Assembly (NCBI RefSeq): GCF_963676735.1
Contig: NZ_OY781464.1
Location: 4,931,001-4,995,000, forward strand
Reading direction: 5' to 3'
Length of the DNA: 64,000 nucleotides
Origin: an uncultured Draconibacterium sp.
GTDB taxonomy: Bacteria > Bacteroidota > Bacteroidia > Bacteroidales > Prolixibacteraceae
The notes under the pieces: generated by a model
Told to the model about the DNA's origin: nothing
Seen by the model: only the letters and a program-made list of their open reading frames with translations
Databases searched by the model: none
Shown here: piece after piece, positions 16,493 to 25,530 of the stretch
Numbering within the stretch: position 1 is the first letter of the stretch
How the letters are laid out: each line of letters begins with the position of its first letter
Made by a program: the position numbers and the translations under genes

Positions 16493-17239
16493 TTAATTCT
16501 TATTACTCTTTTTGATGTACTGATCCAAGGCCATAGTCATTGATGGCGCCTGAGCAGTAGGAGCTTCAATATCCAGCCTTAGTCCGGCATCGCGAACGGC
16601 TTTTGCCGTTGATGGCCCGAAACAGGCTATACGCGTTGAGTTTTGCTCAAAATCCGGGAAGTTTTGGTACAGTGATTTTATTCCGGAAGGACTAAAAAAT
16701 ACAAGTACATCGTATTTTATATCTGCCAGATCTGAAAGATCGGCACTTACTGTGCGGTATAAAATTGCTTTGGTATACGAGTATCCTCCCTTATCAAGCA
16801 GGCTTGGAATTTCTTGTTTATGAATATCAGACAGCGGCACAAGAAATTTTTCATCTTTATGCTTCTTCATTACATTAACAAGGTCGGTAAATCGGCCATC
16901 AGCATAAAAAATCTTACGCTTGCGGTATACGATGTACTTTTGCAAATAAAATGCCGTAGCCTCAGAAATACAGAAATACTTCATAGAATCAGGCACAGTG
17001 ATTCGCAGCTCCTGTGCAACTCTAAAAAAATGATCGATAGCAGTGCGGCTTGTAAAAATTACAGCCGTATGCTCCAGTATCTGAATTCGTGTTTGGCGAA
17101 ATTCTTTTGCAGGAACTCCTTCAACTTGAATAAATGGTCTGAAATCAATCTTCAACCCATTTTTTTCTGCCAACTCGAAGTACGGCGATTTAGCTGTACT
17201 TGGCTCTGGTTGTGAAACTAAAATGCTCTTGACTTTCAA
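16493..17239 (-). CDS. hemD: Uroporphyrinogen-III synthase
   Basis: A 248-residue two-lobed protein of the HemD family: EHTAVIFTSRTAIDHFF in the first lobe and DVLVFFSPSGIKSLYQNF, FGPSTAKAVRDAGL in the second. It closes hydroxymethylbilane to uroporphyrinogen III in tetrapyrrole synthesis. The predicted start is TTG at 17239: a stop codon lies six codons upstream and no ATG occurs before residue 80, so a non-ATG start is required. It follows the DUF4271 gene by 37 bases and precedes rnpA. HemD sequences are poorly conserved, but the paired motifs and neighbours support the call. Confidence 0.87.
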   Translation of the reverse strand: MKVKSILVSQPEPSTAKSPYFELAEKNGLKIDFRPFIQVEGVPAKEFRQTRIQILEHTAVIFTSRTAIDHFFRVAQELRITVPDSMKYFCISEATAFYLQKYIVYRKRKIFYADGRFTDLVNVMKKHKDEKFLVPLSDIHKQEIPSLLDKGGYSYTKAILYRTVSADLSDLADIKYDVLVFFSPSGIKSLYQNFPDFEQNSTRIACFGPSTAKAVRDAGLRLDIEAPTAQAPSMTMALDQYIKKSNKN

Positions 17240-17276
17240 AATTTTATGCTTTTAATGAGACTTTCCCCCTTCTTAT

Positions 17277-18230
17277 TCAAACAACAACTTTATAAATTAA
17301 AAGCAAGGGTAAAATTTCAAGGGTACAAAGGTATAAAAACAGATAATATAACGAAAATTGTTTTTTCAATAATATAATAATCCCCCTGCGAAGTAACATA
17401 AGGTTAAAAATACAAAGTATTACAATGCCTGAAAGAGCTATAAATAAAGGGGTTTGAAGGGGAGCATAGGCTACTAAAACAACAATTGGCAAAAGAACAA
17501 TACTGAGCGAACGGTTAAAATTATCCATATTAAACAAGTATTCCCTTGTTTCATTTTGCGTTTCAAACAGCAATCCTAACACTGTGTATATAAGTTTTTT
17601 GCCAAAAAAGTAAAGTAAAACAGCCCCAAATACAAATGCAAAATATTGGGGATTTAGCATGGCATTCTCCCATTTAAAAAGATTTAAACATTGATAGATT
17701 AGGGTGGCAAACAGAAGGTAAAAAATAATATCGAGCCGATATGCAGCATGAAAAACCGGGTAGTTTTTGTCGTTTAACATACGTGCCGAGGTGGCATAAT
17801 TTAATAACGACAAAAAAAGGTGTTGAATGTATTTGGCATAAGTATACCTAATGGTAGCAAACAGGATTATGGCTAAAAAAATAACGATGGTTAACCAATC
17901 GGAGTTTGAATTATCTCTTTCGCGGTTTGGCAGCACCACTTTCGGAATTGATAGCTGCTCTGTTTTTAACTCGTGGTGTTGGCGTGCCTGAATATATTTT
18001 GAACTGTCAATAAGTAGTTTATTCTCCTGGTTTAATCGCCACTGCCTAATTTGAGTTGCGGTATAGGTCCTTTTTTCTTGTTTGGGTACAACCGTTTCGC
18101 GCCTTTCAAACGATGTTAACGATTGTGGACGCTGGCGCTGTAAATTATGCTCAATCGATTTATTAACCGGAAGAGTTTCAATTAGGTTTCTTCCTGTAAT
18201 CGTATCCTGGAATGTGTAATTTGCCGCCAT
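17277..18230 (-). CDS. DUF4271 membrane protein
   Basis: A 317-residue protein with a soluble basic N-terminal part (about 120 residues) followed by about six to seven hydrophobic segments, matching the DUF4271 family typical of Bacteroidota and found next to hemD. The segment GAVLLYFFGKKLIYTVLG and the final LEILPLLLIYKV resemble family members as remembered. Function is unknown; a role in envelope or haem-related processes is only suggested by context. The ATG at 18230 is preferred because the upstream in-frame TTG lies in the -7 element at 18243-18250. Confidence 0.75.
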   Translation of the reverse strand: MAANYTFQDTITGRNLIETLPVNKSIEHNLQRQRPQSLTSFERRETVVPKQEKRTYTATQIRQWRLNQENKLLIDSSKYIQARQHHELKTEQLSIPKVVLPNRERDNSNSDWLTIVIFLAIILFATIRYTYAKYIQHLFLSLLNYATSARMLNDKNYPVFHAAYRLDIIFYLLFATLIYQCLNLFKWENAMLNPQYFAFVFGAVLLYFFGKKLIYTVLGLLFETQNETREYLFNMDNFNRSLSIVLLPIVVLVAYAPLQTPLFIALSGIVILCIFNLMLLRRGIIILLKKQFSLYYLFLYLCTLEILPLLLIYKVVV

Positions 18231-18242
18231 ATTTTGTTGCGG

Positions 18243-18250
18243 CAAAGATA
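18243..18250 (-). promoter_or_regulatory. -7 promoter element of the DUF4271-hemD-rnpA operon
   Basis: The minus strand reads TATCTTTG, an exact TAnnTTTG match, 13 bases before the ATG at 18230. No clear -33 element is seen. Confidence 0.6.
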
Positions 18251-18369
18251 CCAAAATATTAAAATCAGAAGGATAAAAAGAAACAACAACTAAAGCCTGA
18301 ATTTAGGCTTACTAACAAGGTAATTTTTGTTTCTTTGCAAAAAATATAAATAGATAAAAGAGGCAAATA

Positions 18370-19299
18370 ATGATTTACCTGGCTCCATTACAGGGTTTTA
18401 CCGATTTTGTTTACAGAGCAGCTCATGCAGCGGTTTTTAATTCAATTGATGCTTATTTTATTCCTTATATTTCGCTGAAGCACAACAAGATTTTACCAAA
18501 GTATTTTCGCGAGATTTCGCCACAGAATAACCGGCAAATGCGTGTTGTACCACAAGTGCTCGCTAAAGATGGTAATGAACTGGCGCTAATGGCGAAGCAA
18601 CTTCTTGATTTAGGTTATGCTGAAATTAACCTGAACCTGGGGTGTCCGTATCCGATGGTTACCAACCGGGGTAAGGGGGCTGGTTTGTTGGCAACACCGG
18701 CTAAAGTTAACGAAATACTGGAACGTTTTTTTAGTACATCTGAAGGAGAACTTTCGGTAAAATTAAGGTCGGGTTTGCAATCAGATTCTGAGTTGAGCTC
18801 CGTAATTGATGTGCTGAACCAGTTTCCGATAAAAGAGGTAATTTATCATCCCCGTGTGGCCAGCCAGTTGTATTCTGGAGAAATTGACGAGAATGCCTAT
18901 TTGTTTGCCAGTCAGCAGTTAAAGCACAGGCTTGTTTATAATGGCGATATTTTTTCAGTAAAAACTTACACGGAAAAAAATGAGATGTTTTTGCAAACAA
19001 GCGACTGGATGTTGGGACGTGGAGTTCTGATGAATCCTTTGCTGCCGAATGAAATTATGGGCGTGCAATTGTCAAAAGAGAAGCGCGATAGTTTGCTTTT
19101 TTTATTTCATAAATACGTGTTGGAAGGCTATCTGGAAGCCATGGATAACGAAGGCAATGCCTTGAATAAAATGAAGCAGTTTTGGATTTATTTTTCACAT
19201 CGTTTTCCTGCTCATAAAAAGGTATTTAAACTGGTTAAGAAAGCAAAAGATATGAATAAGTATCAGTCTGTAATTCGAACAGCATTCGACCAATTGTGA
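18370..19299 (+). CDS. dus: tRNA-dihydrouridine synthase
   Basis: A 309-residue TIM-barrel flavoprotein of the Dus family. It starts with MIYLAPLQGFTD, has the NLNLGCPYP motif with the catalytic cysteine, the KLRSG phosphate/FMN segment, and YNGDIFS and LGRGVLMNP near the end of the barrel. It reduces uridine to dihydrouridine in tRNA D-loops using NADPH and FMN. Which Dus subfamily (and target positions) it belongs to is not clear. It is transcribed divergently from DUF4271, with only 139 bases between the starts. Confidence 0.9.
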   Translation: MIYLAPLQGFTDFVYRAAHAAVFNSIDAYFIPYISLKHNKILPKYFREISPQNNRQMRVVPQVLAKDGNELALMAKQLLDLGYAEINLNLGCPYPMVTNRGKGAGLLATPAKVNEILERFFSTSEGELSVKLRSGLQSDSELSSVIDVLNQFPIKEVIYHPRVASQLYSGEIDENAYLFASQQLKHRLVYNGDIFSVKTYTEKNEMFLQTSDWMLGRGVLMNPLLPNEIMGVQLSKEKRDSLLFLFHKYVLEGYLEAMDNEGNALNKMKQFWIYFSHRFPAHKKVFKLVKKAKDMNKYQSVIRTAFDQL

Positions 19300-19322
19300 C
19301 TGTTTGGTTGCTACTCATATTA

Positions 19323-19481
19323 TTAATTCGAGGAGCAGTTTTCGCGTTCATATTTTTCCATTAAGGCCATTAGCAGATACATTTCTTTAACCTCACCTTC
19401 CGATTGTGGTGCGCTGCAAATTGCTAAAAACCTGTCTAAGGCCTCGCGGTAATCATCTTCTGTGTCAATTTCGTAATTCAT
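19323..19481 (-). CDS. Small protein resembling the N-terminal segment of HigA antitoxins
   Basis: A 52-residue frame starts three bases after the polA stop on the same strand. The sequence begins MNYEIDTEDDYREALDRF and continues with EGEVKEMYLLMALMEKYE. This pattern resembles the helical N-terminal segment of HigA-type antitoxins (IxTExDYxxAL..., then a second helix with LxxLVExYE), but the helix-turn-helix is absent. No toxin gene is next to it. It may be a free-standing small helical protein co-expressed with polA; function unknown. Confidence 0.65.
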   Translation of the reverse strand: MNYEIDTEDDYREALDRFLAICSAPQSEGEVKEMYLLMALMEKYERENCSSN

Positions 19482-19484
19482 TTG

Positions 19485-22259
19485 TTAGTGAGCATCCAAC
19501 CAATTATCGGCGGCATTACTTTCAACGGTTAATTGCACACCAATGTTCACTGCATTTTCCATTTCTTCCTTTACCATTTTCTTCATTGCATCCAGCTCCG
19601 GTTTGAACACATCAAAATTCAATTCATCATGTACCTGTAAAATCATTCTCGATTTTAACTGCTGCTCTTCCATTTTATTATGAATATTGATCATGGCAAT
19701 TTTAATAATATCAGCAGCAGAGCCCTGAATTGGTGCATTTATCGCATTTCGTTCGGCCATTCCGCGAACCACAGCATTGGCCGAATTTATATCGTTTAGG
19801 TAGCGGCGCCGGCCTTTAATTGTTTCAACATAACCGTTTTCGCGGGCTAGTGTTATTTGCTTATCCATAAAAGCTTTTATTTTCGGAAAATTCTCGAAAT
19901 AGCCATCAATAAGCTGCTTGGCTTCTGTGCGTGGAATATTTAAACGCTGCGATAAGCCGAAGGCTGAAATGCCGTAAATTATTCCAAAGTTTGCTGTTTT
20001 TGCTTTTCGGCGCATATCGGCATCTACCTTTTCTTCTTCCACCTGGTATATTTTCGAAGCCGTTATGGCATGAATATCTTTGCCCTCGTTAAAGGCACGT
20101 TGCATTTCTTCATCGCCACTCAGGGCAGCCATAATTCGCAATTCAATTTGCGAGTAGTCGGCCGAAAAGAAAGTATGCTCATCATCGGAAGGAATGAAGG
20201 CTTTTCTTATCTCTCTTCCCGCAGCATCGCGTATTGGTATGTTTTGCAGGTTGGGATTTACCGAACTTAAACGTCCGGTAGCGGCAATTGCCTGATTATA
20301 AGAGGTGTGTATTTTTCCGGTTTTTGGATTTACAAGCAGGGGCAAGGCTTCTACATAAGTTGAAAGTAGCTTTTTTAAGCCCCTGAAATCCAGAATTTTT
20401 TGTACAATCGGGTGCTTGTCAACCAAACGAATTAGCACATCTTCAGAAGTAGAGTATTGTTTGGTTTTGGTTTTTTTGGCGTTGGTGTCAATTTTAAGTT
20501 TCTCAAAAAGTATAGGTCCCAGCTGTTTGGGCGACGAGACATTAAAGGTTTCGCCGGCAAGCTCAATAATGGCTTTTTCAAGGTCGATTATTTGCTCGCG
20601 CAAAACAACTGCGTATTTATTCAGTTCTTCAGAATTAAGTGTTACCCCGGTGCTTTCCATTTTTACCAAAACCGGAATTAAAGGCATTTCCAGTGTTTCA
20701 AAAAGTTCGCGAACATTGGTTTTATCCAGTTCCGGATCCAGGGCATTTTTTAACTGAAGCGTTAAATCGGCATCTTCGCACGCATAGTCGCGAAGTTTTT
20801 CGGTAGCCACCGATCGCATTGTTAGCTGGTTCTTGCCTTTTTTCCCAATCAGCTGTTCGGTAGGTACTTTCTCGTAATTCAGGTATTGCAAACACAATTG
20901 ATCGAGGTTGTGTTTCATATCGGGTTGAACAAGGTAATGGGCCAGCATAGTATCGTATAGTTTTCCTTTGACTTCAATACCATAGTTGTTCAGAATAAGA
21001 ATGTCAAACTTAATGTTTTGCCCAATTTTAGTGATGTTGGTATCGGCAAATAATGCTTTAAATTCATTCATTATTTGTTGCGCTTCATCGCGGTTTGGGG
21101 GCAAAGTTACGCAGTAAGCTTCGTGCGGACGAAAAGCAAACGACATACAAACAATCTCGGCTACCTGGGTGTCGAGGCCAGTAGTTTCGGTATCAAAACA
21201 AAATTCTTTCTGAACGGAAAGTTCGGCACGCAAACTGGCTCGTTGCAATTCGTTTTCAATTAGGTAATACTGGTGTGGAACCGATGATATATTCTCTTTT
21301 GTAGCCGGTATTTCTGGTGCAACCTCTTCAGAGCTGCCAAATAAAGTCCCTTGTGTTGCTGATAATTCAGGAGCATCAACAAGTTTCAATCTCGAGATAA
21401 GTGTTTTAAACTCCAGCTCATCAAAAAGTTTTTTCAGGTCTTCTTTTTTAATCTCATCACGCATCAGTTGTTTCTTATCAAAATCAACCGGAGCATCGGT
21501 TATAATTGTTGCTAAAACTTTTGAAAGTTTAACCTGTTCTTCGTTTTCTTCCAGCCGCTCTTTTTGTTTGCCTTTCAGGTCGTTGGTGTTTTTATAAAGC
21601 TCTTCAATGCTTCCGTATTGGGCAATCAGTTTTTGGGCAGTTTTTGGGCCAACACCGGGGCATCCTGGAATATTATCAGCCGAATCGCCCATTAGCCCGA
21701 GAATATCAATTACCTGGTCGGCGGTTTCAATGCCAAAATTTTCCTGTACTTCGGGCAGGCCCCACACTTCAACATCTCCTCCGCCCTTACCCGGTTTGTA
21801 CATAAATACTTTATCCGAAACCAGTTGGGCATAGTCTTTATCGGGGGTCATCATGTAAGTAGTAAATCCTTCTTTTTCTGCCTTTTTGGCCAGTGTGCCA
21901 ATAACATCATCAGCTTCATATCCGGCTTTTTCAATAATCGGAATATTAAAGGCTTCAATAATTTTACGAATGTAGGGGATTGATTTTCGCAGGTCTTCCG
22001 GCATTTCTTCGCGGTTAGCTTTGTATTCGCTAAACATTTCGTGCCTGAAGGTTGGGGCCGAAACATCAAAAACTACCGCAAGGTACTCCGGGTTTTCTTT
22101 TTCAATAAGCTGAACTAAGGTGTTGGTTACCCCAAGCATAGCCGAGGTGTTTACCCCTTTTGAGTTAAAACGTGGATTGCGGATAAAGGCAAAATAACTA
22201 CGGTAAATCAGTGCAAATGCATCTAAAAGAAAAAGTTTTTGCTGTTTATTTTCAGGCAT
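19485..22259 (-). CDS. polA: DNA polymerase I
   Basis: A 924-residue protein with all three PolA domains. The 5'-3' exonuclease (about 1-290) has YKANREEMP and GDSADNIPGCPGVGPKTA. The 3'-5' exonuclease (about 330-500) keeps its acidic residues in FDTETTGLDT, GQNIKFDIL and YACEDADLTLQL, so proofreading is probably active. The polymerase domain (about 550-924) has motif A DYSQIELRI, motif B RRKAKTANFGIIYG and motif C QVHDELNFDV. It fills gaps and removes primers in repair and replication. The small gene at 19323 follows after three bases and is likely co-transcribed. Confidence 0.97.
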   Translation of the reverse strand: MPENKQQKLFLLDAFALIYRSYFAFIRNPRFNSKGVNTSAMLGVTNTLVQLIEKENPEYLAVVFDVSAPTFRHEMFSEYKANREEMPEDLRKSIPYIRKIIEAFNIPIIEKAGYEADDVIGTLAKKAEKEGFTTYMMTPDKDYAQLVSDKVFMYKPGKGGGDVEVWGLPEVQENFGIETADQVIDILGLMGDSADNIPGCPGVGPKTAQKLIAQYGSIEELYKNTNDLKGKQKERLEENEEQVKLSKVLATIITDAPVDFDKKQLMRDEIKKEDLKKLFDELEFKTLISRLKLVDAPELSATQGTLFGSSEEVAPEIPATKENISSVPHQYYLIENELQRASLRAELSVQKEFCFDTETTGLDTQVAEIVCMSFAFRPHEAYCVTLPPNRDEAQQIMNEFKALFADTNITKIGQNIKFDILILNNYGIEVKGKLYDTMLAHYLVQPDMKHNLDQLCLQYLNYEKVPTEQLIGKKGKNQLTMRSVATEKLRDYACEDADLTLQLKNALDPELDKTNVRELFETLEMPLIPVLVKMESTGVTLNSEELNKYAVVLREQIIDLEKAIIELAGETFNVSSPKQLGPILFEKLKIDTNAKKTKTKQYSTSEDVLIRLVDKHPIVQKILDFRGLKKLLSTYVEALPLLVNPKTGKIHTSYNQAIAATGRLSSVNPNLQNIPIRDAAGREIRKAFIPSDDEHTFFSADYSQIELRIMAALSGDEEMQRAFNEGKDIHAITASKIYQVEEEKVDADMRRKAKTANFGIIYGISAFGLSQRLNIPRTEAKQLIDGYFENFPKIKAFMDKQITLARENGYVETIKGRRRYLNDINSANAVVRGMAERNAINAPIQGSAADIIKIAMINIHNKMEEQQLKSRMILQVHDELNFDVFKPELDAMKKMVKEEMENAVNIGVQLTVESNAADNWLDAH

Positions 22260-22285
22260 AATTTAAATTTTCAAGGGTTTAGAAT

Positions 22286-22735
22286 TTACTTGTTGTCTTC
22301 GGCAAACCACTCGGCGTAAGAGGTTGCTGTTTCGTAAAGCCGAATGCTGTATAATGAAACACTTGATGGTAATACTTGTTGAAGAATATGAGCAAAATGT
22401 ACACACATATTTTCTGATGTGGGTTGAAAATCAAACACAATTACACGATCTGTAATCTCCGAAAGATGTGACTTGTGTTTATTTGCATAGGTTTTGCTTA
22501 CCACAAGACTATGGTCGAAGACCGAAACAATTTTGTCTTTCACCAGCTTTTTGAGCTTTCCAAAATCCAGTACCATTCCGTCTTTTGGGTGGCCTTCCTC
22601 GTGTTTTATTTCGCCCAGCAAGGTTACTTCCATATTGTAGGTATGCCCGTGTATATTGCGGCACAATCCATCGTACTGGTAGAGTGCATGGGCCATTTCA
22701 AAATGAAACTTTTTGGTAACTCTTATTTTTGCCAT
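22286..22735 (-). CDS. queD: 6-carboxytetrahydropterin synthase / 6-pyruvoyltetrahydropterin synthase-like
   Basis: A 149-residue protein of the QueD/PTPS family: FHFEMAHAL supplies a zinc histidine, CRNIHGHTY supplies the catalytic cysteine and the HxH zinc pair, and FDHSLV and the late LYETATSY match family positions. It probably converts 7,8-dihydroneopterin triphosphate to 6-carboxytetrahydropterin for queuosine synthesis. No other queuosine gene is adjacent. It lies 26 bases upstream of polA on the same strand, so the two may be co-transcribed. Confidence 0.9.
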   Translation of the reverse strand: MAKIRVTKKFHFEMAHALYQYDGLCRNIHGHTYNMEVTLLGEIKHEEGHPKDGMVLDFGKLKKLVKDKIVSVFDHSLVVSKTYANKHKSHLSEITDRVIVFDFQPTSENMCVHFAHILQQVLPSSVSLYSIRLYETATSYAEWFAEDNK

Positions 22736-22807
22736 TAAATTTTGTTTTTAGAGTGGTGAAATTACGTTTTTCTCCAGGCATTTTATTCATGAAAACAAGA
22801 AAAGACA

Positions 22808-23386
22808 CTAAGATGTTGGCAGGAACAGATGTTCAAGCAATATTTTTAAGCCAATTGCAACAAGTATTATACCTCCAACGATTAGAGATTGATGGCTTCT
22901 TTTGGCCGATATGCATTTCCCAAACAACATGCCCAACATTGATGCGATAAAAGTAACCGGGCCTATCACCAGCACCGGGTAAAGTATGGGAACATCTAAA
23001 AAACCAAAACTTAGGCCAACCACCAAAGCGTCGATACTGGTTGCCACCGACAGGCCCAGCAATACGCTCCATTTAAAGGGATCAAAACTTTTTAAAGCCC
23101 CATCTTCCTTAATTCCGTCAACAATCATCTTCCCGCCAATAAAAGCAAGTAACCCAAAGGCTATCCAATGATCTACAGAGGCAATCAGGTCTTTTAACGC
23201 TTCACCTACTAGCCATCCAAGTACGGGGAATAGTGCCTGGAAAAAAGCCAGTGATGCAGCTACCAGAGCTGCCTGGTTAAATTTGATTTCTCTTTTCATT
23301 AATCCGCACGAAACGGAAACAGCAAAGGAGTCGAAACTTAATCCTATACCAATGAGTAAAAAAGTTATAAATTTTGCAGTCGTCAT
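22808..23386 (-). CDS. mntP: Manganese efflux pump MntP-family protein
   Basis: A 192-residue membrane protein with six predicted helices in two homologous halves. The halves carry the DUF204/MntP signatures GIGLSFDSFAVSVSCG and LSVATSIDALVVGLSFG, whose aspartates are needed for transport in studied members. It likely exports manganese. The ATG at 23386 is preferred over an in-frame TTG at 23398, which is part of the -7 element at 23396-23403. No yybP-ykoY-like riboswitch could be recognised in the short leader. Confidence 0.9.
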   Translation of the reverse strand: MTTAKFITFLLIGIGLSFDSFAVSVSCGLMKREIKFNQAALVAASLAFFQALFPVLGWLVGEALKDLIASVDHWIAFGLLAFIGGKMIVDGIKEDGALKSFDPFKWSVLLGLSVATSIDALVVGLSFGFLDVPILYPVLVIGPVTFIASMLGMLFGKCISAKRSHQSLIVGGIILVAIGLKILLEHLFLPTS

Positions 23387-23395
23387 TATGTGCGG

Positions 23396-23403
23396 CAAAA
23401 GTA
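23396..23403 (-). promoter_or_regulatory. -7 promoter element of mntP
   Basis: The minus strand reads TACTTTTG, an exact TAnnTTTG match, 10 bases before the ATG at 23386. Confidence 0.55.
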
Positions 23404-23509
23404 ATAAAATATGTTTTTTCGCTGGTTTTGGATCTCCGTTTCAGCAGGGCACTGTAATTTTTTCTTAAATGTTGTTATAAAACTGAACCAAACTCGTCCA
23501 ATATAACAG

Positions 23510-24043
23510 ATGACCACTGATGAGTTTAAAAATAAAGTTCTTCCGTACTCGGTAAAGCTGTACCCGATGTTGTTTCGTATTCTTAAAAATGAGGAAGAAA
23601 CCCGCGATGCCCTGCAGGAATTAATGCTCAGGCTATGGAAACGTAAGGAGGAACTGGATAATTGTAGCAACCAGTCGGGGTATATAATTACAATGGCGCG
23701 GAATTACAGCTTTGATTTACTAAAAAAGAAAAAACCGGAGTTAATGGATGATGCTCATGAGTACCGGCTTTTCAACAAGGAAGCGGAAGAAACAAGTCAG
23801 GATGTGAAGGAGAAATTTTACGAGGTACGAAAGGTGATTGACAATTTGCCGGAGAGATACCGGACGGTAATTCAGCTACGCGACATTGATGGATTTTCTT
23901 TTGAAGAGATTAAACAAATGACCGGATATGAAATTGCAAACCTGCGGGTAATCTTGTCGCGGGCAAGGCAGAAGGTAAAACAGGAAGTTGAAAAAATTTA
24001 CAATTATGACACTACTGGAAAATATGCTAGGGAAATATTATAA
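23510..24043 (+). CDS. ECF-type RNA polymerase sigma factor
   Basis: A 177-residue sigma-70 family protein with region 2 (DALQELMLRLWKRK, then SGYIITMARNYSFDLLKKKK) and region 4 (LPERYRTVIQLRDIDGFSFEEIKQMTG, read here in parts, and LRVILSRARQKVKQ). ECF factors redirect RNA polymerase in response to envelope or other signals and are normally restrained by an anti-sigma factor. The next gene overlaps it by 38 bases and encodes a single-span protein in the anti-sigma position. The three-gene set sigma, anti-sigma and DUF4252 protein suggests one autoregulated unit. Confidence 0.92.
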   Translation: MTTDEFKNKVLPYSVKLYPMLFRILKNEEETRDALQELMLRLWKRKEELDNCSNQSGYIITMARNYSFDLLKKKKPELMDDAHEYRLFNKEAEETSQDVKEKFYEVRKVIDNLPERYRTVIQLRDIDGFSFEEIKQMTGYEIANLRVILSRARQKVKQEVEKIYNYDTTGKYAREIL

Positions 24044-24443
24044 GGGAGAAACTTCGTTGGAAGAAGAAAAAGAACTTAAATCAGCGGTTATAAATGACGC
24101 GGAGCAGTTAGTTGAGCAAAAAATATTTTCATTTTACCAGGAAGAGGCAGCTGTTCCGAAGGGGCTCGAATCGGATTTATTTGCCGCAATTGAAAAAGAA
24201 AGCAATAAAAAGAAAGGTACCCGTAGGCGCTTATATTCTATAATTTCTGCGGCGGCTATGGTCGTTATTGTGCTCTCTGTCTTTCTTGATGTAAAAACTA
24301 AAAAGAAAACAAAACTGGAAGATCAGTTTTTTGTAATGGAACAAGCTTTATTTCAGGTGTCAGAAAGTTTACAACCTATGCAAGAACAGGATGAAATGTT
24401 GGTGCTTTGGGTTGATGATGATGTAGAAATAATAATTAATTAG
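24006..24443 (+). CDS. Probable single-span anti-sigma factor
   Basis: A 145-residue protein with a cytoplasmic-like N-terminal part (TLLENMLGKYYKGETSLEEE), one hydrophobic helix at about residues 75-93 (SIISAAAMVVIVLSVFL) and a short C-terminal part. It starts inside the sigma gene (38-base overlap), which implies translational coupling. The ATG at 24006 is chosen over an upstream TTG. No zinc-binding anti-sigma motif (HxxxCxxC) is seen, so the assignment rests on position and topology. Confidence 0.6.
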   Translation: MTLLENMLGKYYKGETSLEEEKELKSAVINDAEQLVEQKIFSFYQEEAAVPKGLESDLFAAIEKESNKKKGTRRRLYSIISAAAMVVIVLSVFLDVKTKKKTKLEDQFFVMEQALFQVSESLQPMQEQDEMLVLWVDDDVEIIIN

Positions 24444-24529
24444 TGGGTTAAAATCAGCAGGTTAGTGGTTGTTTTTTTGTGAGCCCTTTAATGTGTAATA
24501 GTAGTAAAACAATAAAAATGGGAATAAAA

Positions 24530-25501
24530 ATGAAAAAATTAGTTTTAATGGTGTTGGTAATCGGTATTTCACTGCCGGTATTGGCACAACAGTCTCAGAG
24601 TTTTTTTGAGCAGTTAACAGAAAAGTATGCAGAGCAGGATGGTTTTAGTGCCAGTCTGTTAAGTAGCGATATGTTTGAACTTTACCTTCGAAAGAAGAAT
24701 ATTGATGAAGATTCGGAACTGGCCGAGGCTCTTGAAAATCTCGATAATATTATGGTTGTTTCGCAAAGTAAGTTTGGACTGCACAGCACTGGGTTTTTTG
24801 AAGGCGATAATAAACCGGCAAAACAACCCAAAGCAGGAACTGCAGAATTGCACCAGGAAATTCTGGCACATTATAAGAAAAGTGCTTATTCATTACTGAA
24901 AACCGAAAAGCGAATGGGGGAAGATGTAAAAGTTTATTTGAAGCGTGATGATGGAGTAATTACAGCTTTAGCCTTGGTAACTAATTCGAATTCCGCTACT
25001 AACCTTATCGAGCTGTCAGGGAATATTGATTTGTCGAACGTTGCTTATTTGAACAAAGCGCTTAATCTTCGTGGTCTTGAAAATTTATATAAAATTGATA
25101 ACTCGCGTTCAGGTTTTTTCTCCGGAGGGAGTGCATATCAGCCCTATCATTTTGATGAGGAACAAATAGCAGAGATGGAAGCACGTGCATTGGAAATGGC
25201 AGAAAAGGCAAGGCTTTCGGATGAGCAAATTGCTGAAATAGAAAAACAGGCGCAGATTCAATTTGAGAAGCAACGCGAGATGGCGGAGAAATACCGCGAG
25301 ATGGCGGAGAAATACGGTAGGCAACCCATTTTTTTGAGTACTCCGGGCGATACCAATACCGTTTATTTTATAGATGGCAAGCAGGTAAAAAGCAAAGAAG
25401 TTAAAGATCTTTTAAAGAGGAGTGAAATTGAACAGCTTTCAAAAACAGAAGAGGATGGAAAAACCGTGATCAAAATAACAACAAAAAAGGCTCTCAACTG
25501 A
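24530..25501 (+). CDS. Exported DUF4252 protein
   Basis: A 323-residue protein with a signal peptide (MKKLVLMVLV through PVLAQ) and a DUF4252-like domain (about 25-190; FFEQLTEKYAEQDGFSAS, VYLKRDDGVITALALV). A charged coiled-coil stretch (about 220-270) follows, which includes a perfect 21-base tandem duplication giving REMAEKY twice. Such proteins commonly sit behind ECF sigma/anti-sigma pairs in Bacteroidota, but their function is unknown. An ATG four codons upstream (24518) is an alternative start. The stop codon lies within the terminator hairpin. Confidence 0.8.
   Translation: MKKLVLMVLVIGISLPVLAQQSQSFFEQLTEKYAEQDGFSASLLSSDMFELYLRKKNIDEDSELAEALENLDNIMVVSQSKFGLHSTGFFEGDNKPAKQPKAGTAELHQEILAHYKKSAYSLLKTEKRMGEDVKVYLKRDDGVITALALVTNSNSATNLIELSGNIDLSNVAYLNKALNLRGLENLYKIDNSRSGFFSGGSAYQPYHFDEEQIAEMEARALEMAEKARLSDEQIAEIEKQAQIQFEKQREMAEKYREMAEKYGRQPIFLSTPGDTNTVYFIDGKQVKSKEVKDLLKRSEIEQLSKTEEDGKTVIKITTKKALN
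25274..25315 (+). repeat. Perfect 21-base tandem duplication inside the DUF4252 gene
   Basis: Two identical 21-base units (25274-25294 and 25295-25315) lie side by side and keep the reading frame, encoding the heptad REMAEKY twice in the coiled-coil region. Confidence 0.9.
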
Positions 25502-25512
25502 GAGCCTTTTTT
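25485..25512 (+). terminator. Bidirectional terminator between DUF4252 gene and mscS
   Basis: AAAAGGCTCTC and GAGAGCCTTTT form a perfect 11-bp stem with an AACT loop. The stop codon of the rightward gene is within it, and T or A runs flank both sides. Confidence 0.88.
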
Positions 25513-25530
25513 ATGCTATTGTTTATTTAA

